Source of the DNA: a virus
IMG/VR virus record: IMGVR_UViG_3300045738_002445
Location: 1 to 30,753 of that record
Direction: 5' to 3' (one strand)
Length of the DNA stretch: 30,753 nt
Shown: positions 1 to 8,127 of the stretch, piece by piece
How positions within the stretch are numbered: the first letter of the stretch is position 1
How the letters are laid out: each line of letters opens with the position of its first letter
Notes under the pieces: model-generated
Databases searched by the model: none
What the model was told of the DNA's origin: nothing
What the model saw: only the letters and a program-made list of their open reading frames with translations
Translations under genes and position numbers: made by a program

Positions 1-179
1 ATGATCCACTCAGCCACCGGTCGATCTTGCGCGATAGCTTCAATCGTTTCCGGCAGCGCCTTGGGAGGCCGCTGGCTCACGTCCCTGAACAGCGCGTCTC
101 CGCTCACATTCGGCGGCGGTAGACAGGACCCGGCAGAGAGCGCGATCCAGATCAGTATCAGACAGATTTTCAATCTCAT
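1..179 (-). CDS. Nested outer-membrane spanin (Rz1-like lipoprotein), partial at left edge
   Basis: This ATG-initiated frame lies entirely inside the i-spanin gene in another frame and runs off the left edge without a stop. It begins with a lipoprotein-type signal: a short basic start, a hydrophobic stretch (LILIWIALSAG) and a cysteine at residue 19 preceded by AGS. A proline triplet and a polar, proline-containing region follow. That is the layout of Rz1-type o-spanins, small lipoproteins that pair with the i-spanin to fuse inner and outer membranes in the last step of lysis. An AAGGA ribosome-binding site sits 7 bases before the ATG. The nested arrangement, lipobox and SD together make this a real gene; the exact lipobox is imperfect and the C-terminus is unseen. 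Confidence 0.72.
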   Translation of the reverse strand, partial: MRLKICLILIWIALSAGSCLPPPNVSGDALFRDVSQRPPKALPETIEAIAQDRPVAEWI

Positions 180-357
180 TTTGCGTTCCTTTCGAGTCCT
201 CGATGTGTTGAAGGCGGTTGGCGTTCTGATTGGCGCGCAGACCGCGCTCGCGATCATCGGCGGCATCTGCTCTCAGCCAGACCACCACGCCAATCAGGAC
301 CGCTACCCCTACCCCGCTGGCTATCAGCTGCGCCTGCAGGTGGCCTAGACCAAACAC
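40..357 (-). CDS. Inner-membrane spanin (Rz-like)
   Basis: A 105-residue protein with a GTG start preceded by a perfect AGGAGG at 7 bases. One N-terminal transmembrane segment (about residues 10-28) is followed by a charged, probably helical region, the usual i-spanin topology: inner-membrane anchor with a periplasmic coiled coil. It overlaps the end of the endolysin gene by 13 bp and contains the nested lipoprotein o-spanin in another frame. The role, disruption of the outer membrane after peptidoglycan cleavage, is inferred from position, topology and the nested partner. Sequence similarity between spanins is too low to use alone. Confidence 0.7.
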   Translation of the reverse strand: MFGLGHLQAQLIASGVGVAVLIGVVVWLRADAADDRERGLRANQNANRLQHIEDSKGTQNEIENLSDTDLDRALCRVLSTAAECERRRAVQGREPAASQGAAGND

Positions 358-1193
358 AGAGCGACCTCCTCGGTCCGGCGGCGGACTAAGCCCCGCACGA
401 CTTTACCACCCGCCTTGTTCCACCAACTGATGGCTTCGCAGCCGCCCGCTATGTCGCCGGCATTAAGCCGACGGGTCGCGGTGCTGGTGCCCGCGCCATG
501 CCAACCGACATTGAACGCGAGACTGGTGTAGGCAGCTTTTCGAGTAGGTGGCAGCCAATAGGTCTGCGCCTTCTCTTTGACATAGCCCATCCACTTATCG
601 CGATACTCTGCGATCTCCTTGACCAGTAACGCTTTGCACTCGGCATCGGTTTTGTACTGGCCGGGCCCGGCGGTACGCGTATGGCCGTAGCAGATCGTCC
701 AGACACCCACGATGTCGCGATAGGCGTTGTTTCTCTTGCCTTCCCATTTGGCGATAAGCCGGAAAGCAATCTCATCGAATGGATCTTCGGCCACCTGCGG
801 TGCAGGGATTGACGGAGGCCGCGGTTTCGACGCCATGGCCGGGATGATCTGCGCCTCGAGGCTCACCCGTTCTTCCAGCACAGGCAGAATCGCATTGTCG
901 ACCAGCGCGCCGCCGATGGACTTTGCCAGCATGAGGCCGCCAAACAGGAAAGCTGTCCAAAAGATCAGCCGGCGGCCCGTCCGTGTTTCGGGAATCTGCC
1001 GGACGAACCGGCCGGCGATGCCGAAGGCGAAAAAAACCAGTGCGGCCGTTCCGAGGGGGTATGGATCCGCCTCGATCTTGAGCAAGCCATAAAGCGCATT
1101 CGGGGCGAGCAACGCGACCAATCCAAGCACCATGCTGACAAAGGAATACGAGCGCAGGACCGCCCGCCAGTTTTCAAGGAGGTAACGGTTCAT
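345..1193 (-). CDS. Membrane-anchored endolysin: N-terminal three-span module fused to GH24 lysozyme
   Basis: A 282-residue muramidase that cleaves the glycan strands of peptidoglycan. The C-terminal half is a T4-lysozyme-type GH24 domain with the catalytic triad in the right spacing: Glu151 (KWEGK), Asp160 (AYRD) and Thr166 before CYGHT. The N-terminal ~100 residues hold about three hydrophobic segments (roughly 15-38, 48-64, 75-98). They resemble the small holin-like DUF7940-type phage proteins (NW/AVLR start, then GRFVRQ), joined to the enzyme by a proline-rich linker (PRPPSIPAPQ). The ATG at 1193 is chosen because GGAG lies 7 bases upstream; the upstream TTG and ATG are poorly placed. A typical phage lysozyme is about 150-180 residues, so the extra module is real. 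Whether it acts as anchor, signal-arrest-release element or holin is inference. Confidence 0.85.
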   Translation of the reverse strand: MNRYLLENWRAVLRSYSFVSMVLGLVALLAPNALYGLLKIEADPYPLGTAALVFFAFGIAGRFVRQIPETRTGRRLIFWTAFLFGGLMLAKSIGGALVDNAILPVLEERVSLEAQIIPAMASKPRPPSIPAPQVAEDPFDEIAFRLIAKWEGKRNNAYRDIVGVWTICYGHTRTAGPGQYKTDAECKALLVKEIAEYRDKWMGYVKEKAQTYWLPPTRKAAYTSLAFNVGWHGAGTSTATRRLNAGDIAGGCEAISWWNKAGGKVVRGLVRRRTEEVALCLV

Positions 1194-1209
1194 CGGCATT
1201 CTCCAATGC

Positions 1210-1229
1210 AAAAAACCCCGCAGACGGGG
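1210..1229 (-). terminator. Intrinsic terminator just upstream of the endolysin gene
   Basis: On the minus strand CCCCG-TCTG-CGGGG is followed directly by TTTTTT, a compact rho-independent terminator. It follows the stop of the coiled-coil membrane gene and ends only about 17 bases before the endolysin ATG, so it separates the endolysin and spanins from the rest of the late transcript unless RNA polymerase reads through. Confidence 0.75.
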
Positions 1230-1257
1230 CGTGAGGTTGGTAATGTGAAGTGGCTAG

Positions 1258-1581
1258 TTATTCAGCCGAGTGCCGTCTTGTTCGGTCCTCGACCCGCGTA
1301 AGCAGTTCGGACATTCGATCGATGTCTCTCTGCAGGTTGGAAATGCTGAACATCAGCTCATGGTGTTTGTGGCGCATTGCCAGAAGCTCCGTTTTCAACT
1401 CAGGCGCACCGCAGCTGATTTTGGCGATTGCTTGCGCCGTCTCGTGAGCGATAGGCTTTCCCTTTTTGAACCCTCGCAATCCGGTCGCGATACCCACGAT
1501 CACTGCAGCCATCCCGGTGCCGAGGATGGTGGCCGTTTCCTTATCGAGTTCGGCAAGAAAGCTGCTGGACCATTCGTACAT
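1258..1581 (-). CDS. Small membrane-anchored coiled-coil protein, lysis region
   Basis: A 107-residue protein that I do not recognise by family. It has one N-terminal hydrophobic segment (around ILGTGMAAVIVGIATGL), then a basic stretch, then a charged C-terminal helix with heptad character (residues about 60-105). The ATG at 1581 is preferred over upstream in-frame starts because AGGAGC lies about 7 bases before it. Its 5' end overlaps the preceding gene by 41 bp. Position next to the endolysin and the single-span topology suggest a lysis-associated protein such as a holin, antiholin or holin partner. That assignment rests on context only. Confidence 0.6.
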   Translation of the reverse strand: MYEWSSSFLAELDKETATILGTGMAAVIVGIATGLRGFKKGKPIAHETAQAIAKISCGAPELKTELLAMRHKHHELMFSISNLQRDIDRMSELLTRVEDRTRRHSAE

Positions 1582-1996
1582 CGGCACCGCTCCTGTAGGC
1601 TGACAAAGCGTCGAATAACGCCAGTGTGAAATAGATACCTCCTGTTGAGAGAGCAGAAACACTGAGGCCGCCTTCGAAAGCAGGCCACACAAAGGCCATA
1701 CCGATCATGGCAAAGATGCTCGCCCCCACGATGGAACCGGCCATGCGCACGATCGGCGATCGCCGCCATGCGCCGTTGACATAGAGGGCCGTCATTCTCG
1801 AAAGCGCCACCAATGCGATAGGCGCAGACAACGCGGCATCGTCTAGGCCAAGCCGGACAAAGGTGCGGAAGCCTGCCGTTGATGTGGTGGTTTCCCCCGG
1901 CACGGCTAAGATCAGCGCGAATGTCAAGAGAAGGGCAGCGGACTGCCACTCGGCTGCCCGGCCCTCTTCCAGAACATTCGCCTTAAATGTCAGCAC
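1541..1996 (-). CDS. Multi-span phage membrane protein (possible holin)
   Basis: A 151-residue protein with three to four hydrophobic segments: roughly residues 19-34, 56-75, 84-107 and 113-133. The core with ALYVNGAWRRSPIVR between two spans looks like a small membrane protein often encoded just after tail-fibre genes in alphaproteobacterial phages; I cannot name the family. The GTG start has AAGGGG about 6 bases upstream. It is the first gene of the lysis cassette in the direction of transcription, so a holin or membrane-modifying role is plausible but not shown by any motif. Confidence 0.6.
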   Translation of the reverse strand: MLTFKANVLEEGRAAEWQSAALLLTFALILAVPGETTTSTAGFRTFVRLGLDDAALSAPIALVALSRMTALYVNGAWRRSPIVRMAGSIVGASIFAMIGMAFVWPAFEGGLSVSALSTGGIYFTLALFDALSAYRSGADVRMVQQLSCRTR

Positions 1997-2175
1997 GGCA
2001 TTCCCCTTGAGTTAAATAATCGTACCTGGAAAGCGCCGCTCATAGCTGTTGCGGCAGCAGTTCCGCTTATCCAGACGAAACACGTGGTTGAAGGTCAGCT
2101 ACAACAGACGCCAAAACCCCCGGTCACGACGCCACCACGCATAGGCGCAGATAGTCATATCCCACCCAATAAGAC

Positions 2176-2193
2176 CCCGGCAAAGACGCCGGG
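2176..2193 (-). terminator. Weak hairpin after the tailspike gene
   Basis: CCCGGC-N6-GCCGGG forms a 6-bp GC stem about 25 bases after the tailspike stop, followed on the minus strand by GTCTTATT. The T-tract is weak, so this is at best a leaky terminator or an RNA 3'-end structure. The 221-bp stretch 1997-2217 around it shows no gene. Confidence 0.35.
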
Positions 2194-2217
2194 ATAGCCG
2201 CTCGCAGAGGGGGAGCA

Positions 2218-4212
2218 TTAGAATGTGACCGACGCCTGCCAGCCGAACGACTTATCGCCACTCACCGCCGCAGAGGTTTGAACTTGGAAAGTGGTAGAAG
2301 TGAGGGCAGTTACCCGCCAAGTCACCCCCGTTGCCAAGGCCGTTGAGAAGGTCACAGAAATATCATCCACGCCGGGGGTGTACAGAAGGCTATGCGTGAT
2401 TGTGACAAAGTTGGTCGCGTCGGGTATAGTGGCGGCTCCTCGACGCTTTGTCGCCTTGTCAGTGTCGCCGCGAGACGTGATGTCATACCGCTCAGTCACA
2501 TCGGGTACTTGCCCAGCCACGGCAACCTCCCCCGCTAGGGTGAAAATATCACCATCGACCCGGTTGGATTTAGAACCTGCGCTGACGTTGTTGTAGTGCT
2601 CGTCGCAGGCCCGCGATGTGAAGTTGAGAGTATTTCCGTTTACTGATCCTGACGCACCAACGCGCACACCTGTCCCAGTGCCGCCGTCAAAGTCAAAAAT
2701 ACGAGCGGTAATGTCGCATTGGTTTGCATCGAGGTCCAAGCCAATGCCGTTGTTGTTTTCGCCATGAATTTCGGCATGTCCGACATGACTACCCGACCCT
2801 GTTACCTTCAAAGCGGTGCCTCCATTGTCTGTTCGAGACATCACCTGCCCGATCTTGGTAGCACCTTTCAACCAGACCGACGCATCACCCTGCGCAGCCT
2901 CTGTAGCCTCAAACTCTCGGAAATTCTTGAACGCTCGAAGCTGGCCAATTGTCGTGTCCGAGTTATCAACGATCAGGCCCTCCGCATAGTTGCTTTCAAC
3001 TTGCAGATAGAGCGCGTTCACGCGGGTTTCGATATTGATCCCCACAAGGTTGGCGTAGCTGTGAATAAAACCAACATCGGTCGCGCCGTTATTCGTGGCA
3101 AAGTCGGAACCAAACAGAACCCCATCGCCAGCATGAACCGCAGAGTAGATGCGGTCAATGTAGCCGTCGTGCGGCCCGAAGCAGGCAAACCCTCGCGCAT
3201 CGCCACGCCACATGTAAATGTTAGTTACAGAGGTTTCGGGCAAGTCGTCATATTCAGTTTGGCCGCCTTTCAGGGCGCATTCTGTATAAAAACTGTCACC
3301 CTTTGCATCGTAAATGATCAGATCATCTGCAAAGTAGCGCTTCCCGTAAATTTTGACGCCCGCACCCGCTGCGTTGTTCGCCTTGTTCCCGTTGAGCGTA
3401 AAGCCTTTAAGCTGGAAACCTGTCGGCACCCCCTCTGATACCAACCAATCATTTGAGCCTGTCAAAGTGGCAAAATCAGCCGTGCGGATCGAATCATCGT
3501 TCACGCCATTTGCGAGACGCAAAACGACGCCCTTTGACCCCAGCCCGACTAGGCCGCACCCCGGTTGGATAATAACCGGCTCATTAATATTGTAGGAGGG
3601 CCCAATAAGCTGCACTGGAAAGCCGCCTGCGTCTAACGCCGCCTCTTGCGCCTTATTGATGTGACTTGCCTCTGTTCCACCCCACTGCTCAGGTCGGAAC
3701 ATGCCTGCATTCGGGGCGCGCAGAACATTCAACTTCACGCCCGCCGCGTTGGTCAGGTCTTCGCCTGTGGTGACTTCCTCGTAGCGGTAGCCGTCCTTCG
3801 TTTCCCAGAGCGCACCGGGGCCGCGCGAAACATCTGAACCCGCCGCGAACGCCGCCGCGCTATCAGGTTTGGCAGGCACAACCTTAGAATAATCCCCGCG
3901 AAACCAGTTGTCGGCATATGTCCCGGTTTCCGGCCCATCGACCAGCGGGATAAGCCAATCACCGATTGCAAACGCTGCACCGTCCACCGTGCCAGCCACG
4001 TTGACCATGTAATACGTGCCGCGCTCCGCCCCACTTGGGAAAGAGCCACTCGACGCATCCCAATTGCCCACAGGTTTCAAGCCGGTTGAAATGGCCCCGA
4101 TTTGATCAAAGAGCGCCTGCGATACCGCGTTGATACCGGCCTCAAGCCCGTGGCGGGTCGCGATTTTTGGCGAAGTCCCGGTGGTGGGCAGCGTAAATTC
4201 AGGTGCGGGCAT
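2218..4212 (-). CDS. Tailspike / tail fibre with beta-helix repeats (receptor-binding protein)
   Basis: A 664-residue protein and the last structural gene of the tail module. The first ~120 residues form a virion-binding head with a GTYYMVNVAGTVDG...GDWLI segment typical of fibre N-termini. From about residue 180 to 560 there are recurring short strands with N, G and D turns (such as GFTLNGNKANN and ALKVTGSGSHVGHAEIHGENN), as in pectate-lyase-like right-handed beta-helices of tailspikes. The C-terminal ~80 residues look like a compact beta domain for trimerisation or receptor contact. The ATG at 4212 has GGAGG 5 bases upstream. It lies 15 bp after the tail-tip gene. It probably determines host range; whether it degrades a surface polysaccharide cannot be told from the sequence. 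Confidence 0.78.
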   Translation of the reverse strand: MPAPEFTLPTTGTSPKIATRHGLEAGINAVSQALFDQIGAISTGLKPVGNWDASSGSFPSGAERGTYYMVNVAGTVDGAAFAIGDWLIPLVDGPETGTYADNWFRGDYSKVVPAKPDSAAAFAAGSDVSRGPGALWETKDGYRYEEVTTGEDLTNAAGVKLNVLRAPNAGMFRPEQWGGTEASHINKAQEAALDAGGFPVQLIGPSYNINEPVIIQPGCGLVGLGSKGVVLRLANGVNDDSIRTADFATLTGSNDWLVSEGVPTGFQLKGFTLNGNKANNAAGAGVKIYGKRYFADDLIIYDAKGDSFYTECALKGGQTEYDDLPETSVTNIYMWRGDARGFACFGPHDGYIDRIYSAVHAGDGVLFGSDFATNNGATDVGFIHSYANLVGINIETRVNALYLQVESNYAEGLIVDNSDTTIGQLRAFKNFREFEATEAAQGDASVWLKGATKIGQVMSRTDNGGTALKVTGSGSHVGHAEIHGENNNGIGLDLDANQCDITARIFDFDGGTGTGVRVGASGSVNGNTLNFTSRACDEHYNNVSAGSKSNRVDGDIFTLAGEVAVAGQVPDVTERYDITSRGDTDKATKRRGAATIPDATNFVTITHSLLYTPGVDDISVTFSTALATGVTWRVTALTSTTFQVQTSAAVSGDKSFGWQASVTF

Positions 4213-4227
4213 AATCGCCTCCAATAA

Positions 4228-6423
4228 TTAAGGGTCTGTGGTTGCCGATACGCTGTCGGTGAATGCCGATGCGCTTGCGTAATCCCCGCGCGAGCGGGCG
4301 AAGTAGTAGCGGGTCACGGATGCGCCAAGGCTGCTTTCCGTGATGCTGACGACTGTGTTTTGACTGGTGTAGATGGCCGTGCCGATCAGAGAAGCCGCGC
4401 CGGTGTCGTCAGTATCGCTGCCCCAGATTTCCATCGCGCGGAAGTCGGGGTCATTCGGGGTGCGGAAGCTGGAGGTGATTTCCCCTGCCCCGCCCACCGC
4501 CGCGCCTTCGGTCGGCAGATCTATCTCAATGTCCACAACTGGTGTGGCACCTGTGATTTCCACCCAATCCGATTGGCCGCTTGAGCCCGTGGCCCGCGCT
4601 CGAATGTCATAAGTTTGCCCCGGCGTTCCGACCAAGTAGCCGAACACCTTGCCATCACCGTTGCGCACATCCACGTCGATCACGCCGCCCGTGGTGTAAT
4701 CCCCGCCTGTCTCACGATACTGCCAGTCATAGCCTACCAGCCCGCCGCTCGTGCTGGGGTCGAAAGCAAAGAGGACGCGCGGAATGATCGTGCCGCCCGT
4801 CGATTGATTGACTGCATCGCCCGTGGTGACAGAGATAGCGCCGGGACTTGCCGTGCCTGTGCGCTCGTCGTCGTAAGGTTCGTCAAAAACGTCTTCTTCG
4901 TCGGCTTCCGGGGTCCAATCGTAGATAGCTGGATCATGCTTCACCAAAGATGCGGGCAGGCGCATGGCAACCTCCCCACTTTCCCCGAGGGGGTCTAGGC
5001 CGGGGTGGATGCTTTCCACCTCATAGACGCCATCCAGCACGTCATAAGGCGCAGGCAGGGCAATGTTGACTGTCGAGCCGCCCACGAGGTTGAGCGCCTC
5101 CGGCGGCAGCTCCCCGCCTTGGATGCGCTCTTGCCGCCGCTGGCGCAGGCCGATGATCTTGCGCACCCGCATGGCTTGCGTGGCCGAGGGGCAGAATGGC
5201 AGGTCCAGCGTTTTGACCGCAGGCAGGCCCCCGTCAGCATCCCGCGCACCGGGGATTTCCCAAGGCTCCAATTCCGCCGTCTCATAGCCGCGATTGGGCG
5301 ACAGATAAGAGACGCGAAGCGTGTTCACCACCTCATCACCCGGCACCATATCGGGAAAGCTGAACCCCTGCCCCAGCATGTAGCCGAGCGTCATGTTGGG
5401 GGCGCGATATTCCCCCGCCGCATAGCCCAGCTTGCCGCCGATGCGGATAGGATCGGCCGCGCCGGAAACTAACATCGGGTTCAGCTGGTCTTCGATCTCA
5501 CCATCGTTGAACACCAACGTGCCGCCGCAGATATACCGCTTTTCTGAGCCGCCCGATTTAAGGGCCACGATCTCATCGCAAACGTCCGGCCCGTAGTAAT
5601 TGAAGGACTCGTGAAGCTGATCCTCTTGATATTGCCGGATAGGGTTTTGCCGCAGCGCGTCGCGAATACAGAGCGCGTTATTTTCGGACCACTCCCAAGT
5701 GTCGGAGTCGTCGGGAGCGTGCGCAGCCTCGCGCGGGTCATAGACCTTCGACCAGCGCCCCTCCACCTCGACCAGCGGGGGACTAGAGGGCCAGCGCTCT
5801 TGCCGCTCACCCTGCCCGCCTGCGTCCAGCTTGAGCCAGATCACGGTCCACCCCAGCCAAGCGTCGGTTGTCTTCCAAAGATGCTCCGCGTCATTCTCAA
5901 CCCACGGCGCTTCGTCAGTGAACAACGTAGGCGGCGCGGTATGGTCGCCGCGCGATATCCATACATTCAGATGGTTTTCAAAGGGATGCTCCACTGCGGA
6001 CGCCCCCGGCCCCGTTAGGTCAAATGCATCTCCGGTCAGCACAACCTCGCGCTTGTCGAGATACAGCGTGAAGGTAGATAGGTCAGACGCCCGAGAATTG
6101 AGCAGCCAGCAGCCGTAGATTTTCGGCCCCTTCACCGGCGTCCCGGCTGGCGTCCCAGTGGCCCGTGCCTCTCCATAGACGAAGCGGTGAGACGGTGCCG
6201 TGGTAAGCTGGGAAAGATCGCGCCCCACGTCCTGCGCCGATGGCTTTTTACCGAAGAGCGCGCTGGCTGCGGCGTTGATGAGCTGCGAGAAACCAAAATT
6301 CACGACACTGGTCGCGATTGACCAAGCAGAGGCGCCGCTCAACCCAAGTCCAACCAGAGCGTTGGCCCCCGCTGTGATGAGGGCCGTGCCGAGATTGATG
6401 ATTGCGGGCACTACGAATGGCAA
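4228..6423 (-). CDS. Tail-tip / host-specificity protein (lambda J-like role)
   Basis: A 731-residue protein. The N-terminus is hydrophobic and Ala/Gly-rich (residues 1-60), then comes LTTAPSHRFVYGEARATG, a segment seen at the start of J-like tail-tip proteins in alphaproteobacterial siphophages. The middle (about 90-510) is the hub-like region. From roughly 540 onward the sequence has fibronectin-III style features (GYDWQYRETGGDY, TYDIRARATGSSGQS, SVTRYYFARSRG). It should sit at the tail tip and carry the tailspike encoded next. The TTG start is kept because GGGAG lies about 7 bases upstream and it overlaps the preceding gene by 13 bp. Much shorter than lambda J (1132 aa), so similarity is functional rather than full-length. 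Confidence 0.78.
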   Translation of the reverse strand: MPFVVPAIINLGTALITAGANALVGLGLSGASAWSIATSVVNFGFSQLINAAASALFGKKPSAQDVGRDLSQLTTAPSHRFVYGEARATGTPAGTPVKGPKIYGCWLLNSRASDLSTFTLYLDKREVVLTGDAFDLTGPGASAVEHPFENHLNVWISRGDHTAPPTLFTDEAPWVENDAEHLWKTTDAWLGWTVIWLKLDAGGQGERQERWPSSPPLVEVEGRWSKVYDPREAAHAPDDSDTWEWSENNALCIRDALRQNPIRQYQEDQLHESFNYYGPDVCDEIVALKSGGSEKRYICGGTLVFNDGEIEDQLNPMLVSGAADPIRIGGKLGYAAGEYRAPNMTLGYMLGQGFSFPDMVPGDEVVNTLRVSYLSPNRGYETAELEPWEIPGARDADGGLPAVKTLDLPFCPSATQAMRVRKIIGLRQRRQERIQGGELPPEALNLVGGSTVNIALPAPYDVLDGVYEVESIHPGLDPLGESGEVAMRLPASLVKHDPAIYDWTPEADEEDVFDEPYDDERTGTASPGAISVTTGDAVNQSTGGTIIPRVLFAFDPSTSGGLVGYDWQYRETGGDYTTGGVIDVDVRNGDGKVFGYLVGTPGQTYDIRARATGSSGQSDWVEITGATPVVDIEIDLPTEGAAVGGAGEITSSFRTPNDPDFRAMEIWGSDTDDTGAASLIGTAIYTSQNTVVSITESSLGASVTRYYFARSRGDYASASAFTDSVSATTDP

Positions 6424-6815
6424 GTCCAGGCTCCCAGAAATTTAGCAGGGGCGATGGCCAGGCCATGCTCCGACTTTGCAGCGTATTCGCCGGGTTGAAT
6501 GCAGATCGCCAAAGCTGCGCCCAAGGGGTCCGCGCTCTTGATAAGCGCCAGATCGCCCGATTGAGGGTCGTCAGTATCAGGCAGGTTAAAGGTGGCCCTG
6601 CTCCACGCCAGATAACCGCCGGCGCGGCGCAGGATGAGATGAGCCCCAAGGGCGCTGTGATAGATTGCAGTGGCATTCGTTAAGGGATCGACAGCGTGCA
6701 AAGCCTCAAATGCCACACACGCCGCTGTGCAGTCGCTCCTTAGTCCCCAAGCGAACGGCCCGCTCATGTAATTGAAAGCCGCGTGAAACGCAGCCCGCGG
6801 CGTTACTCTGGCCAA
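6411..6815 (-). CDS. DUF6950-like distal tail protein
   Basis: A 134-residue protein in the place where many siphophages, and gene transfer agents, encode an NlpC/P60-type tail peptidase. Features include GPFAWGLRSDCTAACVAFEA near the N-terminus, GDLALIKSADPLGAALAICI in the middle and EHGLAIAPAKFLGAW at the end, matching my memory of DUF6950 phage proteins. A Cys near residue 29 and a His in EHGLA could mirror an NlpC/P60 Cys/His pair, but I do not see a convincing full catalytic set. The start is uncertain: the TTG at 6815 lacks a good ribosome-binding site, and an ATG at 6767 would omit the first 16 residues. It overlaps both neighbours by 13 bp. Confidence 0.65.
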   Translation of the reverse strand: MARVTPRAAFHAAFNYMSGPFAWGLRSDCTAACVAFEALHAVDPLTNATAIYHSALGAHLILRRAGGYLAWSRATFNLPDTDDPQSGDLALIKSADPLGAALAICIQPGEYAAKSEHGLAIAPAKFLGAWTCHS

Positions 6816-7384
6816 TTTTGAGGGTTGTACCGTCGTTTAATAGCGTTCTGCACATGCCGCCCTGCCGTGTCGGTCGGGTATCTGCTGATCTGGTCTTCAT
6901 AGCTATGAGTGATCGAGGCTGAGAGACGCGCCCCCGGCCCGGTGCCTATGCCCAAGACCATATCGTGCGAGAGGTCTTCGCCTGCCCGCGTCATGGAGCC
7001 TGTGCGGCTGTCAAAGTAGCCGGAGAACAGCCAGACCGGATCAGCCACAAGCACATTGCTGCCCGCTGTCGTCGTCGCACCGAACCAAACGCGGATAGAG
7101 CGGTTGCGGATGATCTTGCCCCGCTCTGCCAGCATATCCTCAACCGTGGCGGCAACCTTCACCGATGCCTCAGATGCTGACAGACCGCCCGCTTCTTCCG
7201 GTGCCTGAAACTGCACTAGCTTGCCCGCGCCCAGCCACGTTTGCCCATCCCACGACATTTCGCCCACGCCGGAATGAATGTGGATCATTCCCCCCGGCCA
7301 ATCGGCTTCTGTGAGAACAACCGGGTGAAAATGCCCGGACAAAGCCGAGATAAGCTCCGCAGAAGCGCCGCGCGTCAGTCCCAT
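6803..7384 (-). CDS. Distal tail / baseplate-type minor tail protein
   Basis: A 193-residue protein of a type common between tape measure and tail-tip genes in alphaproteobacterial siphophages: an N-terminal HPVVLTEADWPGG segment, WDGQTWLGAGKLVQF, then a beta-rich core with IRVWFGATT and PVWLFSGYFDSRTG, ending in a SYEDQISRYPTDTAGRHVQNA helix. I recognise the pattern but not a firm family name. It probably builds the ring or hub between tail tube and tip. ATG at 7384 has GGAGG 7 bases upstream. The gene overlaps both flanking genes (10 and 13 bp), as expected in a tightly coupled tail-tip block. Confidence 0.68.
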   Translation of the reverse strand: MGLTRGASAELISALSGHFHPVVLTEADWPGGMIHIHSGVGEMSWDGQTWLGAGKLVQFQAPEEAGGLSASEASVKVAATVEDMLAERGKIIRNRSIRVWFGATTTAGSNVLVADPVWLFSGYFDSRTGSMTRAGEDLSHDMVLGIGTGPGARLSASITHSYEDQISRYPTDTAGRHVQNAIKRRYNPQNWPE

Positions 7385-8127
7385 GGATCGACCTCCGACC
7401 AGCCGTCAGCGTATTCGTCTTCAAAGACCTCGCGGAAGTCCCACTGGAAACCGAACGAGCCGGATAAGCCCTGCACGGTGCGGGGAACGCTCACGGCCTC
7501 AAAGACGATGTTTTCACGGTTGCCAATGCCCACTAGCCCCGACAGCGTGAAGGCGCTGGCCTTGTCCGTCCGAATGGTAGCCCTGCCTGCGGCGTCGGAT
7601 CGTGTCACCCGAAGCGCATAGGCGGCTTCTGTGCTTACCCCGTCCGTAACGCTGATTATCTCAGAAGGCCGCGCTACGATCCGTGAAGGCGGTAGCCCTG
7701 TAACAGTCAAGCTGTGCCATCCGCCATCTGTGGAAGGCTCGCCGCTTAGAGCATATTCGCCCTCATTCCAGAGCAGCCCCGCGCTGCCTGCAGTCCAAAG
7801 CAGTTCCGTCCCGCCATCGGTCCACTCGAGAATATCAGCGCGAAGGTCGTATTGCCCCTGATAGAGCCACCACAGCGCAGAACGAGCTTGCACCCTTACA
7901 AGCTGCGGCCCGCCCGCCCACATGCGGTTGAGCATCCGCACATAGCCCGCGCCCGCAAGGTCCGTGCCAATGCCTGTGACGTTGGCGGTTGCCACGCGCC
8001 GCGCCCGCTGCGCCGAAGATGTGCGCGACCTTCCTTCGATCAGACCGACAGAACGCGATTGCGGGTATACCTCGGCCAGTTCCCAGCCCGTAAGCTGAAA
8101 AGGAGGCCACGCGATAACCTCTGTCAT
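7375..8127 (-). CDS. Minor tail protein following the tape measure
   Basis: A 250-residue protein directly downstream of the tape measure, the usual position for a distal tail protein that closes the tube. It begins with IAWPPFQLTGWELAEVYPQS, has a basic region with RSRTSSAQRARRVATA, and continues with beta-rich sequence. I cannot give a family name. The ATG at 8127 overlaps the tape-measure stop as ATGA, so translation is probably coupled; a GTG four codons further upstream is possible but has no better ribosome-binding site. No catalytic motif is visible. Confidence 0.65.
   Translation of the reverse strand: MTEVIAWPPFQLTGWELAEVYPQSRSVGLIEGRSRTSSAQRARRVATANVTGIGTDLAGAGYVRMLNRMWAGGPQLVRVQARSALWWLYQGQYDLRADILEWTDGGTELLWTAGSAGLLWNEGEYALSGEPSTDGGWHSLTVTGLPPSRIVARPSEIISVTDGVSTEAAYALRVTRSDAAGRATIRTDKASAFTLSGLVGIGNRENIVFEAVSVPRTVQGLSGSFGFQWDFREVFEDEYADGWSEVDPWD

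Noticed and set aside
2719-3438. Plus-strand frame of 239 codons opposite the tailspike
   Set aside because: No start signal or recognisable pattern; it lies wholly within a certain gene on the other strand.
2218-4212. Diversity-generating retroelement target in the tailspike
   Set aside because: No reverse transcriptase gene, template repeat or adenine-variable repeat is visible in the window.
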